47,317 nucleotides of DNA. Origin: an uncultured Christensenellaceae bacterium (lineage in GTDB: Bacteria > Bacillota > Clostridia > Christensenellales > UBA3700). Location: assembly GCA_910587685.1 (NCBI GenBank), contig CAJUMY010000011.1:14319-61635 (forward strand), written 5' to 3'. The translations under genes and the position numbers were made by a program. A model generated the notes under the pieces. The model was not told the origin of the DNA. It saw only the letters and a list, made by a program, of their open reading frames with translations, and ran no database searches. This document shows, piece by piece, positions 25,317-34,064 of the stretch. The stretch's first letter is position 1. Each line of letters begins with the position of its first letter.

Positions 25317-25379
25317 CGCCTAATGAACTGTATACGATATGCTACCTGCGTAGCGCATCGTCTTAACGTAATAGACCGA

Positions 25380-26057
25380 TCAGTTGTTAGCCTTAGCCGC
25401 AGCTATCTGCTCCTCAACTTCTTTAGCGAGGTTCTCTTCCTTCTTCGCAAGACCTTCGCCCATAACGAAACGAACGAATCTTCTTATATCTATCTTCTCG
25501 CCGATCTTTGCGACTGTCTCGTGGAGATAATCGGTAACGGTAATATCGGGGTTCTTGAAGAAAGGCTGCTCGAGGAGACAAACTTCCTTATAATACTTAC
25601 CGATACGACCCTCTATCATTTTCTCGATAATAGCCTCGGGCTTATTCTTATTCTTCTCGTCGTTCATAGCCTGCTGTTTCAAGATTTCTTTCTCTTTAGC
25701 AATCTCTTCTGCGGAAACCTCTTCCTTATTGACGTAAGCCGGAGCGGAAGCCGCTATCTGCATAGCTATATCGTGAACAAAGTTATTGAAAGCCTCGCCT
25801 CTTGCGACGAAGTCGGACTCGCAGTTTACCTCTACGAGAACGCCTATCTTGCCGCCCATATGGATATATGAAGCTACAACGCCCTGAGAAGCTATCTTTC
25901 CTGCTCTCTTAGCCGCGGAAGCCATTCCTTTCTCTCTCAAAAGTTCAATAGCCTTGTCCATATTGCCGTCGGACTCGGTAAGAGCCTTTTTGCAATCCAT
26001 GATACCTACGCCGGTACGATCTCTCAATTCCTGAATCTGCTTAGTTGTAATAGCCAT
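25380..26057 (-). CDS. tsf: Elongation factor Ts
   Basis: 225 residues, a compact form (E. coli has 283). It recycles EF-Tu. The N-terminal UBA-like domain ITTKQIQELRDRTGVGIMDCKKAL and the core VEVNCESDFVARGEAF with catalytic TDF-equivalent residues SDFV are present, and the C-terminal GEGLAKKEENLAKEV is conserved. The start at 26057 is chosen for AAGGAGAGAGG upstream; an ATG 27 bases earlier lies before that site and overlaps the rpsB stop. Confidence 0.97.
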   Translation of the reverse strand: MAITTKQIQELRDRTGVGIMDCKKALTESDGNMDKAIELLREKGMASAAKRAGKIASQGVVASYIHMGGKIGVLVEVNCESDFVARGEAFNNFVHDIAMQIAASAPAYVNKEEVSAEEIAKEKEILKQQAMNDEKNKNKPEAIIEKMIEGRIGKYYKEVCLLEQPFFKNPDITVTDYLHETVAKIGEKIDIRRFVRFVMGEGLAKKEENLAKEVEEQIAAAKANN

Positions 26058-26080
26058 AGTAAATCCTCTCTCCTTATATA

Positions 26081-26845
26081 TCACTCTGCGTCCGTAGCGG
26101 GAGCTTCTTCCTCAGCTACAGCCATATTGACGGCGTCGTCCTCATCCTTAGCCTCGTAAGCTATACCTTCGTTAGCTTCGATGACGGCGTTAGCGATAAC
26201 GCTGGAGATGAGTTTGATAGCTCTGATAGCGTCGTCGTTACCGGGGATAACGTAATCTACGAGATCGGGATCGCAGTTCGTATCTACGAGACCTACTATC
26301 GGGATATGAAGTCTTCTTGCTTCCTTAACGGCGATCTCTTCCTTCTTGAGGTCGATAACGAACATAACGCCGGGGAGCTCCTGCATATCTTTGATACCGC
26401 CGAGGTTAGCCTCGAGCTTATCGCGTTCAGCCTTAAGCTCTGCAACTTCCTTCTTTGGAAGGAGTTCGAACTCGCCGATAGCTTCCATCTGATTGATCTT
26501 GTTGAGTCTCTCTATTCTCGAACGAATAGTCTTGAAGTTGGTAAGAGTACCGCCGAGCCATCTCTGGTTCATAAAGTACATACCGCATCTCGTAGCCTCT
26601 TCCTTGACCGCTTCCTGAGCCTGTTTTTTCGTTCCGACGAAGAGAACGCTCTTGCCGCTTGCCGCAACCTCTCTGACGAAAGCGTACGCTTTCTCTACGA
26701 GATCGACGCTGATCTGAAGGTCGATGATGTGGATGTCGTTTCTTGCCGCATAGATGTACTTGCCCATCTTAGGATTCCATCTCTTGGTCTGGTGACCGAA
26801 GTGAACGCCTGCCTCTAAGAGGCTCTTCATAGTAATAACTGCCAT
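26081..26845 (-). CDS. rpsB: 30S ribosomal protein S2
   Basis: 254 residues. Conserved marks are MKSLLEAGVHFGHQTKRWNPKM, YIYAARNDIHIIDL, VLFVGTKKQAQEAV, NQRWLGGTLTNF and PIVGLVDTNCDPDLVDYVIPGNDDA. The C-terminus carries an acidic extension of about 30 residues (EDDAVNMAVAEEEAPATDAE). The start at 26845 is preceded by AGGAGG with 7 bases between. Promoter at 26953-26982; the transcript ends after tsf. Confidence 0.98.
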   Translation of the reverse strand: MAVITMKSLLEAGVHFGHQTKRWNPKMGKYIYAARNDIHIIDLQISVDLVEKAYAFVREVAASGKSVLFVGTKKQAQEAVKEEATRCGMYFMNQRWLGGTLTNFKTIRSRIERLNKINQMEAIGEFELLPKKEVAELKAERDKLEANLGGIKDMQELPGVMFVIDLKKEEIAVKEARRLHIPIVGLVDTNCDPDLVDYVIPGNDDAIRAIKLISSVIANAVIEANEGIAYEAKDEDDAVNMAVAEEEAPATDAE

Positions 26846-26946
26846 TTTCAATCCTCCTGTTTATTTCTTCCTCGAACGTCTCAGACCGCCGCACCGTTCT
26901 AAAACGGCAACACGCGACTAGATCTCTGTCCGAGTGCTTTATGGCG
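26846..26946 (-). promoter_or_regulatory. rpsB leader, possible S2 autoregulatory RNA
   Basis: The roughly 100-nt leader can form GCCGTT-tta-GAACGG with flanking GCGGC complementarity. Ribosomal protein S2 often controls its own mRNA through the leader; whether this one does is inference. Confidence 0.3.
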
Positions 26947-26952
26947 AGAGTC

Positions 26953-26982
26953 ATTATAACATAATAATATAATTATAAGCAA
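26953..26982 (-). promoter_or_regulatory. Promoter for rpsB-tsf
   Basis: On the minus strand TTGCTT (26977-26982), an 18-bp spacer and TATAAT (26953-26958) preceded by TGT, an extended -10. Confidence 0.7.
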
Positions 26983-27108
26983 ACGTTTTCACGCTGTTTT
27001 CTCATTTTTATTTATGCGATAACGCTTTATTTCGAAAAAACGCTAATGAAGCGAACGCCTTCGGACTCGCCGCGCCGTTTTAGCCGCCTATCGAAACATA
27101 TTATAAAA

Positions 27109-28779
27109 TCAAAGAAGTTTTACGCTCTTCGCCACGTTGATATAGTGATCCGCAATACGTTCGACGTTGGTCGAAAGAGCTAAATACTGCGTTCCTACCT
27201 CGGGACTGTACGCGCCGTCATTCAAGCGTTTGATGTGCTTTTCGACCATATTTTCCGTGAACTCGTCCACGCTGTTTTCGACATCGTACGCCCTTTGAAG
27301 CGCATCCATATCTATATTTTCATACGTTGATACGACATCGTTGAACAGCTCTTTTACAAGACTTCTCAAGTCGTCTATTTCTCTCTTCACCTCCGCCGAA
27401 AACTCTTCTTTGGTATCCTTCAATTTATCGGCAGACTCTACGATATTCTCGGCGTAGTCTCCTATTCTTTCAAGGTCGATAATGCTTCTAAACACTGTCG
27501 AAAGGTATATCCTATCCTTTTCGCCGAGGTCGGACCTTAACAGTTTGACAACGAATTTTGCAATTTCTTTATTAAGATGATCGAGCAGTTGCTCGTTTTT
27601 TCTAAACGTTTTTACTTTTGCGTAATCGAGCGAACTCACTATCTCGCAAGCTATCTCGAAATTCTCAAAAGCTATTTTCGCCATATTTATTACTTCGGAC
27701 TTGGTCTGATGAACGGCAATAGGCGGATTCTTCAGCATATGTTCTTCGATAAAATAAAGACGCGGTCTATCTTTTTCGCTCTCTCCACCTTCCTTATCTG
27801 GAACGAGTTTTGTCACTAACTTAACAAGCAAATTCGTAAAAGGCAACACTATTATTACCGTGATAACGTTAAATACCGTATGGAACATCGAAAGCTGTAT
27901 TTGCGGCGTATGCGGGAATATTTTTGCAAAGATATCGCCGTAATCAGCACTCCCGATACGCATAAACAGCCCTATTATCATGAATACGAATACGCCGCTG
28001 ACATTGAATATCAAATGGATAAGAGCCGTTCTCTTTGCGTTTTTAGTACTGGTCAATCCCGCGATAAGAGCGGTAACGCACGTTCCGATATTAGAGCCCA
28101 TTGTAATATAAATGCCTTGATTGAGCGTTATAAGTCCCGTCACTACCATTGTGATCGCCATTGACGTCATGACGGAAGAGCTTTGAATAATTGCCGTCAA
28201 GAGCGCGCCAATAAGTACGAGAAGCAGCGGATTTTTGAACGCGGCGAGAAAGTTCTTTACCGAGTCAAGCTCCGAAAAATACTCCATAGAATCACCCATC
28301 ATCGAAAGCCCTACGAAAAGCATACCGAATCCCGCCATTATTCCGCCGAGCTTTTGCAGTCGATCTTTTTTTGCGAAAGCAAGGATAAATGCGCCTATTC
28401 CCGCAAAAGTAGCGAATATTACTGACGTCGAGACGGAATTTCCTCCGAACATACCCAGCGCGACAAGTTGTCCAGTGATCGTAGTTCCTATATTCGCGCC
28501 GAAAATCACGGTTGCGGCTTGAGCTAGCGACATTATTCCCGCATTGACGAATCCTATGACCATGACGGATGTCGCGCTCGAACTTTGAATTACCGCGGTA
28601 GTAGCGGCTCCTACGCCCACTCCTATCAATCTGCTCTTCGACGCCTTCGAGAAGAGCGACTTTAGTTTTCGGCTTCCGAGAGCCTCGAGATTAGCGCTCA
28701 TCATAGAGCAAGCTATCAAAAATATACCTACTCCCGCAATAAGCGACAAGACCGACGTTGCAATACGCACAGCGTCCAT
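27109..28779 (-). CDS. Na/phosphate cotransporter with PhoU-like domain
   Basis: 556 residues of the NptA/YjbB-type Na/Pi-cotransporter family. The membrane part (about 1-320) contains the duplicated QSSS signature at 65-68 and 199-202, each in a re-entrant repeat with ATSVM and VMTSMA, and GANIGTT/GSNIGTC. Residues about 345-556 form a soluble helical PhoU-like domain (LERIGDYAENIVE, VERIADHYINVA). It moves phosphate across the cell membrane, in some homologues by export. The start at 28779 has GGAG 9 bases upstream; an ATG 6 bases earlier is too close. It follows the antiporter gene by 29 bases and is probably co-transcribed behind the riboswitch. Confidence 0.92.
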   Translation of the reverse strand: MDAVRIATSVLSLIAGVGIFLIACSMMSANLEALGSRKLKSLFSKASKSRLIGVGVGAATTAVIQSSSATSVMVIGFVNAGIMSLAQAATVIFGANIGTTITGQLVALGMFGGNSVSTSVIFATFAGIGAFILAFAKKDRLQKLGGIMAGFGMLFVGLSMMGDSMEYFSELDSVKNFLAAFKNPLLLVLIGALLTAIIQSSSVMTSMAITMVVTGLITLNQGIYITMGSNIGTCVTALIAGLTSTKNAKRTALIHLIFNVSGVFVFMIIGLFMRIGSADYGDIFAKIFPHTPQIQLSMFHTVFNVITVIIVLPFTNLLVKLVTKLVPDKEGGESEKDRPRLYFIEEHMLKNPPIAVHQTKSEVINMAKIAFENFEIACEIVSSLDYAKVKTFRKNEQLLDHLNKEIAKFVVKLLRSDLGEKDRIYLSTVFRSIIDLERIGDYAENIVESADKLKDTKEEFSAEVKREIDDLRSLVKELFNDVVSTYENIDMDALQRAYDVENSVDEFTENMVEKHIKRLNDGAYSPEVGTQYLALSTNVERIADHYINVAKSVKLL

Positions 28780-28808
28780 AATCATTTTCTCCTTTTATCG
28801 TTGTTATT

Positions 28809-29816
28809 TTAGTTTCTTATGATTATATATACAAGATATCCGATATATGTCAGAACGAGAAACGCTCCCTGCGATCTCGTCGTCTTCGCCTTTTTTGAAA
28901 ATAACGCTATAGCGGTTATAAGAATACCCGATACGAATAGCGCTGCCATATCGACAAGTTCGCTAAAATGCAAACTTATCGGCGCGATAGTTGCCGACAG
29001 TCCGAGTATTAATATAACGTTAAAAATATTCGAACCGATAACGTTGCCGAGAGCAATATCGTTCTCCTTCTTTATAGACGCGACCACGCTCGTCACGAGC
29101 TCGGGAAGAGAAGTTCCTACGGCGACTATCGTAAGTCCCACGAGCTTTTCGCTCATGCCGAGAGCCGTCGCTATATCCGCGGCGTTGTCGACCACCATAT
29201 CTCCTCCCAATATTATTCCCGCAAGACCGCCGATAGCAAAAATAATATTAAGCCATATCGGTTTCTCTTTTTTATCCTGCTTTTCATTAGCATTATTTAA
29301 CTGCCCGTTTCCGTTAATATGAGATCCTTTACCGCTTTCCGCCAAAACGGCTTTTCTTTCTCTATTCGCTCTTACGACTAAAAGAGCCGTATAACCGACA
29401 AATGCCGCAAGCATTATTATCGCCTCCGATCTGCCTATTTCAAACGGTGTTATCAAAAATGAAAATACGATGAGGATACCATATATCAAAACCATTATCG
29501 GCATATCGTACTTTTTTATATCCTTGCCTATCGCAAGCGGAACTATAAGAGAACTTATCCCGATAATAAAAAGCGTATTGAATACATTAGAACCTATAAC
29601 GTTTCCGAGACTCATGTCGTTCATCCCGTTTATCGCGCCGTTAATGCTGACGGATGCCTCGGGAGCGCTTGTTCCCATCGAAACCAAAGTCAAACCTATA
29701 ACAAGCGGCGGTATTTTCATAGCTCTGGCGATACAGCTTGAGCCGCTGACGAAAAAGTCCGCCCCCTTTACCAAAAGAACCATTCCTATGATAAGAAGAA
29801 CGATATCAAGGAACAT
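28809..29816 (-). CDS. Calcium/sodium antiporter (CaxA/YrbG type)
   Basis: 335 residues, about ten membrane helices in two inverted halves. Each half has the ion-binding alpha repeat: GLTLVSMGTSAPEASVSI with GNVIGSNVFN at 71-80, and VGTSLPELVTSVVASI with GNVIGSNIFN. The halves are joined by a charged, Asn-rich cytoplasmic loop (about 160-185). Family members exchange Na+ or H+ for Ca2+, and some relatives under yybP-ykoY control are tied to Mn2+. The start at 29816 has GGGAGG upstream; an ATG 39 bases earlier lies in the leader. First gene of the riboswitch operon. Confidence 0.93.
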   Translation of the reverse strand: MFLDIVLLIIGMVLLVKGADFFVSGSSCIARAMKIPPLVIGLTLVSMGTSAPEASVSINGAINGMNDMSLGNVIGSNVFNTLFIIGISSLIVPLAIGKDIKKYDMPIMVLIYGILIVFSFLITPFEIGRSEAIIMLAAFVGYTALLVVRANRERKAVLAESGKGSHINGNGQLNNANEKQDKKEKPIWLNIIFAIGGLAGIILGGDMVVDNAADIATALGMSEKLVGLTIVAVGTSLPELVTSVVASIKKENDIALGNVIGSNIFNVILILGLSATIAPISLHFSELVDMAALFVSGILITAIALFSKKAKTTRSQGAFLVLTYIGYLVYIIIRN

Positions 29817-29833
29817 ATTAAAACCTCCCATAC

Positions 29834-29877
29834 AAAACAAAAAGACTTTCGCCAAATGATAAATTCAGCAAAAGTCT
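29834..29877 (-). terminator. Riboswitch expression-platform terminator
   Basis: A 10-bp stem AGACTTTTGC/GCGAAAGTCT (29868-29877 and 29843-29852) with one wobble pair, followed by TTTTGTTTTG on the minus strand. Confidence 0.8.
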
Positions 29878-29970
29878 CGAAATTTAAGCGTTACCGAGTA
29901 TCTTAAGATACCGTATTGACGGGTAGCGCACGTTGAAAAACGCTTTCTACTCCCTTTTCAAGGATATTAA
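29834..29970 (-). promoter_or_regulatory. yybP-ykoY family (manganese) riboswitch
   Basis: On the minus strand AAAAGGGAGTAG (29947-29958) and CCCGTCAATACGG (about 29911-29923) match the two hallmark segments of this riboswitch, GGGGAGUAG and CGUCAA-UACGG, with a GTAG/CTAC stem between them. It is followed by an intrinsic terminator (29834-29877). In known members Mn2+ stabilises the aptamer and prevents termination, turning export genes on. It lies 18-150 bases before the antiporter start, the expected place. Confidence 0.85.
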
Positions 29971-29984
29971 GTTTTCAAATAGAT

Positions 29985-30012
29985 ATTATCATAGTCCGGT
30001 ATCATCCGTCAA
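29985..30012 (-). promoter_or_regulatory. Promoter of the riboswitch operon
   Basis: On the minus strand TTGACG (30007-30012), a 16-bp spacer and GATAAT (29985-29990). Confidence 0.55.
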
Positions 30013-30513
30013 CCGATAACTCAATACTTTTTCATGAGCTTACAAAACGGCATAGATCGTAAACGCAAGCCGCGATTGCGAGAATCCTCTGATTACGTAT
30101 TTTGCTCATATCCGTTAGAATACACTGTATGCGCAAATAGCGCATAAACGTTACAGTCTCGAATATTCACCGATATATCATGCGTTTTAGCTGAACTCGA
30201 TAAACGCAACGACGTTATTTTCATCTCCCAACTTTGATATTTTACGTTCCCAAAGAGAATATTAAGTATGATTTTCATAAAAACTATGATATATGTATAC
30301 TATATTTATGATTTAAGAGTTAGCGTATCGTTAAATTGGCGAGACTTTTTACCTATACTTGCAAGATCAAACCGCGGATATACCGCGAATTCTTCAAAAG
30401 ACAATGAAAATACGGCTCAACAAATAGTAGAGCCGTATTAATTTTCTGAAACCTGCCGAGGCAAATACCTTGGTTAAAACTTATGATATTCTCCCGACGC
30501 GTCGGTCATTAGA
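30013..30513. other. Gene-free region before the riboswitch promoter
   Basis: About 500 bases with no supported gene. A small perfect hairpin TATGCGC-aaata-GCGCATA (30128-30146) and CGCGG-atata-CCGCG (about 30373-30387) are visible, plus the DUF1292 terminator (30410-30438). A 61-codon minus frame (30093-30278) has no ribosome binding site and is not called. Confidence 0.5.
30410..30438 (-). terminator. Intrinsic terminator after the DUF1292 gene
   Basis: A 9-bp perfect stem ATACGGCTC/GAGCCGTAT, followed by TTTCATT on the minus strand. Confidence 0.7.
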
Positions 30514-30864
30514 TCAGTGCTTGCAATGATCGCAGTCGCAATCTCCGTCGCAATCGTCGTCGCAGTCGCACTCAGCTTCTTCAACAAGCTTCATGAACTC
30601 GTCGAATACCGCCTGAAGCGTATCCTCGTCTTCAACGGGAATAAAAGTATCCTCGTCTTCGTCGTCGATACCCAGCTTGTAGATCACGACGTCTCCGTCC
30701 TCCATACCCTCCACCTTTTCGTTCGGTTCGAGCACGATGTACCACTCGTCCTTATAGTCAACGGTAGCGATATGAGTGAACTCTATCTCTTTTCCGCTCT
30801 CGTCTACGAGCGTGATGATGCCGTCTTCTTCCATTTCTTCCATCTCATTGATGTTCTCCGACAT
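30514..30864 (-). CDS. DUF1292 protein with a Cys/Asp-rich tail
   Basis: 116 residues. The core (about 12-95) matches the DUF1292/YrzB family: DGIITLVDESGKEIEFTHIAT, EWYIVLEP, GDVVIYKL and the final VFDEFMKLVEE. The protein is strongly acidic. After residue 98 a tail unusual for the family holds six cysteines and two histidines between aspartates (CDCDDD, CDGDCDCDHCKH), which could bind metal. The family's function is unknown, but it commonly neighbours ruvX, as it does here two genes away. The ribosome binding site AGGAGG is clear. Confidence 0.85.
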   Translation of the reverse strand: MSENINEMEEMEEDGIITLVDESGKEIEFTHIATVDYKDEWYIVLEPNEKVEGMEDGDVVIYKLGIDDEDEDTFIPVEDEDTLQAVFDEFMKLVEEAECDCDDDCDGDCDCDHCKH

Positions 30865-30957
30865 AATTATGTCCTCCTATTATTTTCTTTTTATGTTTAA
30901 TGCCAAAAGACATTCACAACCTTATTATCGAGCGTTAAATCATGAGTCAACGCTAAA

Positions 30958-31614
30958 TCACTTTTTTACGGCTCCGTCTCTGCCGCCGTCGCCTTTGTTA
31001 TCCTTCGTCTTATCCGAGACTTCTCCGCCGTTAATCAATTCTTCTATTCGTTTTACGTACTTTTCCTTATCCTCTTGCGTCTTGATGAAGCTGTCGATAA
31101 CGAAATAAAGCGCTACGAAAAGAGCTACCGCGACAATGAGTCCGAGTATTACCGACGCTGCCGCGACCGTCTGCGAAATTCCCGCGATTATACAAAACAG
31201 TATGAATACCGAGACCGACGCCACTCCCGCCGTCGCGATTAGTGACTGCTTTAGCATAGCCATAGACGACTTCTTTTTTTTCCTATCGGTATCTATGGGC
31301 TGCATATCCTCTTTGGCGGATATGTTGTCCGCAAGTTTCGATCTCAAATTCTTGACTCGCGTATCCATATACGTTCTCAAAAGCTCGGAAGAGATCTCGC
31401 CCAAGAAAGGAGAAAAATAATCGTATATCTGTCTTGCCGAGGAGAACGATATGTTCTTCTTATCGGAAATATATCCTATCATATCTTCTTTGTTGGTAAA
31501 GCAGGTCGAGCATACTTGATGTATCTCCATATTATTCGCCTGTTTATTGAGAAGTTTTATCTCGTTAAGTTCTTTGTCGTCGAACTCTCTGCCGCATATG
31601 GCGCATTTGAACAT
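30958..31614 (-). CDS. Zinc-ribbon membrane protein, unknown function
   Basis: 218 residues. Cys4 and Cys7 (CAICGREF) with Cys35 and Cys38 (CSTCF) make an N-terminal zinc-ribbon or treble-clef-like knuckle. A helical linker follows, then two hydrophobic helices (about 125-150 and 152-172), then a charged tail (KEKYVKRIEELI and a Lys/Gly/Asp-rich end). It is probably cytoplasmic at both ends. I do not recognise the family. Its AGGAGG ribosome binding site contains the ruvX stop codon (GGAGGTAA), so the two are coupled. Confidence 0.78.
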   Translation of the reverse strand: MFKCAICGREFDDKELNEIKLLNKQANNMEIHQVCSTCFTNKEDMIGYISDKKNISFSSARQIYDYFSPFLGEISSELLRTYMDTRVKNLRSKLADNISAKEDMQPIDTDRKKKKSSMAMLKQSLIATAGVASVSVFILFCIIAGISQTVAAASVILGLIVAVALFVALYFVIDSFIKTQEDKEKYVKRIEELINGGEVSDKTKDNKGDGGRDGAVKK

Positions 31615-31620
31615 AATATA

Positions 31621-32034
31621 TTACCTCCTTCTTTCGAGATAAGTCTGCAAAATGATAGTAGCCGCGATCTTATCGATAACGAGTTTCCTCTTGTCGCGTC
31701 TCATATCGGCTTCGAGAAGAGCTCTTTCCGCGCTTACTGTAGTGAGCCTCTCGTCCTGATAATCTATTTTCACTAAAGGACAGCGATCTTTGAGAAGAGC
31801 GGCGAACTCCTTGGTCTTTTCGACCCTTATTCCTTCGCTGCCGTCCATATTGACCGGAAGGCCGAAGACTACCGTGCCGACTCCGCCGTTCTCGATCATT
31901 GTCGCTATATATTCGATATCCTTTTTCTCTCCCTGACGTTTATAGCTTTCGATGCCGTTTGCGATAATGCAGAGCGGATCGGTCATAGCTATTCCTATCT
32001 TGGCATCGCCGTAGTCGAGCGACATTATTCTCAT
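31621..32034 (-). CDS. ruvX: RuvX/YqgF family RNase H-fold protein
   Basis: 137 residues, the usual length. Catalytic acids are visible in MSLDYGDAKIGIA (Asp7), in YQDERLTT and in DKIAATIILQ near the end; FGLPVNMDGSEG is the conserved loop. Members are implicated in 16S/pre-rRNA 5' processing (E. coli YqgF) and Holliday-junction resolution. A short spacing and a stop inside the next gene's ribosome binding site place it in an operon with the zinc-ribbon protein and DUF1292. Confidence 0.93.
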   Translation of the reverse strand: MRIMSLDYGDAKIGIAMTDPLCIIANGIESYKRQGEKKDIEYIATMIENGGVGTVVFGLPVNMDGSEGIRVEKTKEFAALLKDRCPLVKIDYQDERLTTVSAERALLEADMRRDKRKLVIDKIAATIILQTYLERRR

Positions 32035-32150
32035 AAGATACTCTCTCCTATATAACTGTTATATTATTTCCGTTATTTTCGCTTTCAACGGAAATAAACC
32101 CGTAAATCTATCCTTTCGTTACTCAGAGTCAATTAAAAACAACAGATATA

Positions 32151-33731
32151 TCAATCCTTATACTGCTGATCGAGATAATCTTCGTAGCCTATCTCTTTGT
32201 CGTATTCCTTAGTCTCGTTGAGCTCTATGATGCGGTTCGCGGTCGTCGCCATTATCTCGTGGTCATGAGTTATAAAGAGCATATTGCCCTTGAACGACGT
32301 CATACCCTTGTTGAGCGACGTTATCGACTCGAGATCCAAATGGTTGGTAGGCTCGTCGAGCATCAAAAAGTTTCCGCCCTCGAGCATCATCTTCGCGAGC
32401 ATACATCTCACCTTTTCACCGCCCGAAAGAACGCTCGCCTTTTTCATAGCTTCCTGTCCCGAAAAAAGCATCCTGCCGAGCCAGCCTCTAAGGTACTGCT
32501 CGTATTTTTCTTTGCTGAACTGACCTATCCATTCGACCAGCGAAAGATCACAGCCTTCGAAGTATTCCGAGTTATTCTCGGGAAGATACGTCGGTATTAT
32601 CGTCTTACCGAAACTGAAAGTTCCCGAATCCGCCGTCTCCTTGCCTGCCAATATATCAAAGAGCATAGTCACTCTGTTGCTCTTATTTGTCAAAAATCCT
32701 ATCTTCTCGCCCTTCTTAACGATGAAGCTGACGTTCTCGAAATAGCCCTTCTTCGTGAGCCCTTCGACCGTAAGGATATCGTTGCCGATCTCTCTTTCGT
32801 ACTTGAACTCTATGAACGGGTACTTTCTCGACGACGGCTTTATGTCCTCTATGGTGAGCTTCTCCAGTTCCTTCTTTCTCGAAGTAGCCTGTCGCGATTT
32901 TGACGCGTTCGCAGAGAAACGTGCTATGAATTCCATGAGTTCCTTCTGTCTCTGCTCGGCTTTTTTGTTCTGATCCCTCATCTGTCTCGCAAGAAGCTGA
33001 CTCGACTCGTACCAAAAGTCGTAGTTGCCTACGAACAGATTAATCTTGCCGAAATCGACGTCGCATATGTGCGTGCATACTTTGTTCAAGAAGTGTCTGT
33101 TATGCGACACTATGAGCACGGTATTTTCAAAATCGAGAAGAAAGTTTTCAAGCCACCTGATAGTCTTTATATCGAGATTATTCGTAGGCTCGTCGAGTAT
33201 CAGAATATCGGGGTTCCCGAAAAGAGCCTGAGCGAGAAGAACCTTCACCTTTATCTTCGCGTCCACGTCAGCCATGAGCGTATGATGATATTCTTCGCCT
33301 ATCTTGAGTTCGTTAAGAAGCGCCTCCGCGTTGCTTTCGGCTTCCCAGCCGTCAAGCTCTGCGAATTCGTCTTCGAGCTCCGACGCCCTTATTCCGTCCG
33401 CTTCGGAAAAATCCTCTTTTGAATAAAGAGCGTCCTTTTCCTCCATTATCTCAACGAGTCTTCTGTGTCCGAGCAGCACCGTCTCAAGCACCGTCTTATC
33501 GTCGAACTCGTTCTGATTCTGTTTCAAAGTGGACATTCTTTCGTTTTTATCTATTACTACTTCGCCCTTGTTCGGTTCGAGTTCTCCCGAAAGTATTTTG
33601 AGAAAAGTCGACTTTCCCGCGCCGTTAGCGCCTATAATGCCGTAACAGTTTCCCTTTGTGAACTTAATGTTTACTTCGTCGAATAAAACTCTGCTTCCGA
33701 ACTGAAGCGATACGTTGTTTGCCTGTAACAT
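32151..33731 (-). CDS. ABC-F ATPase (YkpA/YbiT type)
   Basis: 526 residues with two ABC domains and no membrane segment. The first Walker A is GANGAGKST at 34-42, and the first Walker B is in DILILDEPTNNLD. The linker (about 245-300) is rich in Lys/Arg and Gln. The second domain has LSGGEKVRCMLAKMM and LMLDEPTNHLD. The signature of the first domain is degenerate (VDAKIKVKVLLAQAL), a known trait of this subfamily rather than a defect. ABC-F proteins act on the ribosome, some in resistance; this subfamily is housekeeping-like. A TGT-TATAAT extended -10 lies at 33760-33765. Confidence 0.92.
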   Translation of the reverse strand: MLQANNVSLQFGSRVLFDEVNIKFTKGNCYGIIGANGAGKSTFLKILSGELEPNKGEVVIDKNERMSTLKQNQNEFDDKTVLETVLLGHRRLVEIMEEKDALYSKEDFSEADGIRASELEDEFAELDGWEAESNAEALLNELKIGEEYHHTLMADVDAKIKVKVLLAQALFGNPDILILDEPTNNLDIKTIRWLENFLLDFENTVLIVSHNRHFLNKVCTHICDVDFGKINLFVGNYDFWYESSQLLARQMRDQNKKAEQRQKELMEFIARFSANASKSRQATSRKKELEKLTIEDIKPSSRKYPFIEFKYEREIGNDILTVEGLTKKGYFENVSFIVKKGEKIGFLTNKSNRVTMLFDILAGKETADSGTFSFGKTIIPTYLPENNSEYFEGCDLSLVEWIGQFSKEKYEQYLRGWLGRMLFSGQEAMKKASVLSGGEKVRCMLAKMMLEGGNFLMLDEPTNHLDLESITSLNKGMTSFKGNMLFITHDHEIMATTANRIIELNETKEYDKEIGYEDYLDQQYKD

Positions 33732-34064
33732 CTCTACCTCGTAATAAAATACTGTTGTTATTATAACATAAATTCTAAAATAGTGGTAGCAAAATCACGG
33801 TAAATAGTTCGTAAATATGTTGATATTATCCGATAATTTCGCTCAAAGCCGTCGAAAAATTCGCGTTTTCAACAAGTTTTTTCGAAACGGTCGTAAAAAA
33901 ACATAACGCTCGCAACATTCGAGCGACGCAAAAATTTCTGATATCGTAAAAATATATCGGTGAAAAAAATATAAAAACTGCCGCGAAGACGCATTTACGC
34001 AACCATAAAATTTGAACCGAAATCAAAGAGATATTTGAAGATCCTACCTTTGAACCGACTTCGT
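33732..34064. other. Intergenic region upstream of the ABC-F gene
   Basis: 333 bases. It holds the probable ABC-F promoter (extended -10 at 33760-33765, poor -35). An 80-codon minus frame that overlaps the end of the hydrolase gene (33826-34068) starts at GTG without a ribosome binding site and is not called. Confidence 0.5.

Larger units (their letters stand above)
25006..25379. other. Intergenic region between tsf and pyrH
   Basis: 374 bases holding the tsf terminator (25287-25316) and the pyrH promoter (25098-25126). Nothing else is recognised. Confidence 0.7.

Noticed and set aside
30093..30278. Minus-strand frame of 61 codons
   Set aside because: No Shine-Dalgarno sequence, no recognisable motif, and it spans small hairpins in an AT-rich gap.
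32151..33731. Loss of the LSGGE signature in the first ABC domain as a defect
   Set aside because: Degenerate first-domain signatures are characteristic of the YkpA/YbiT group of ABC-F proteins.
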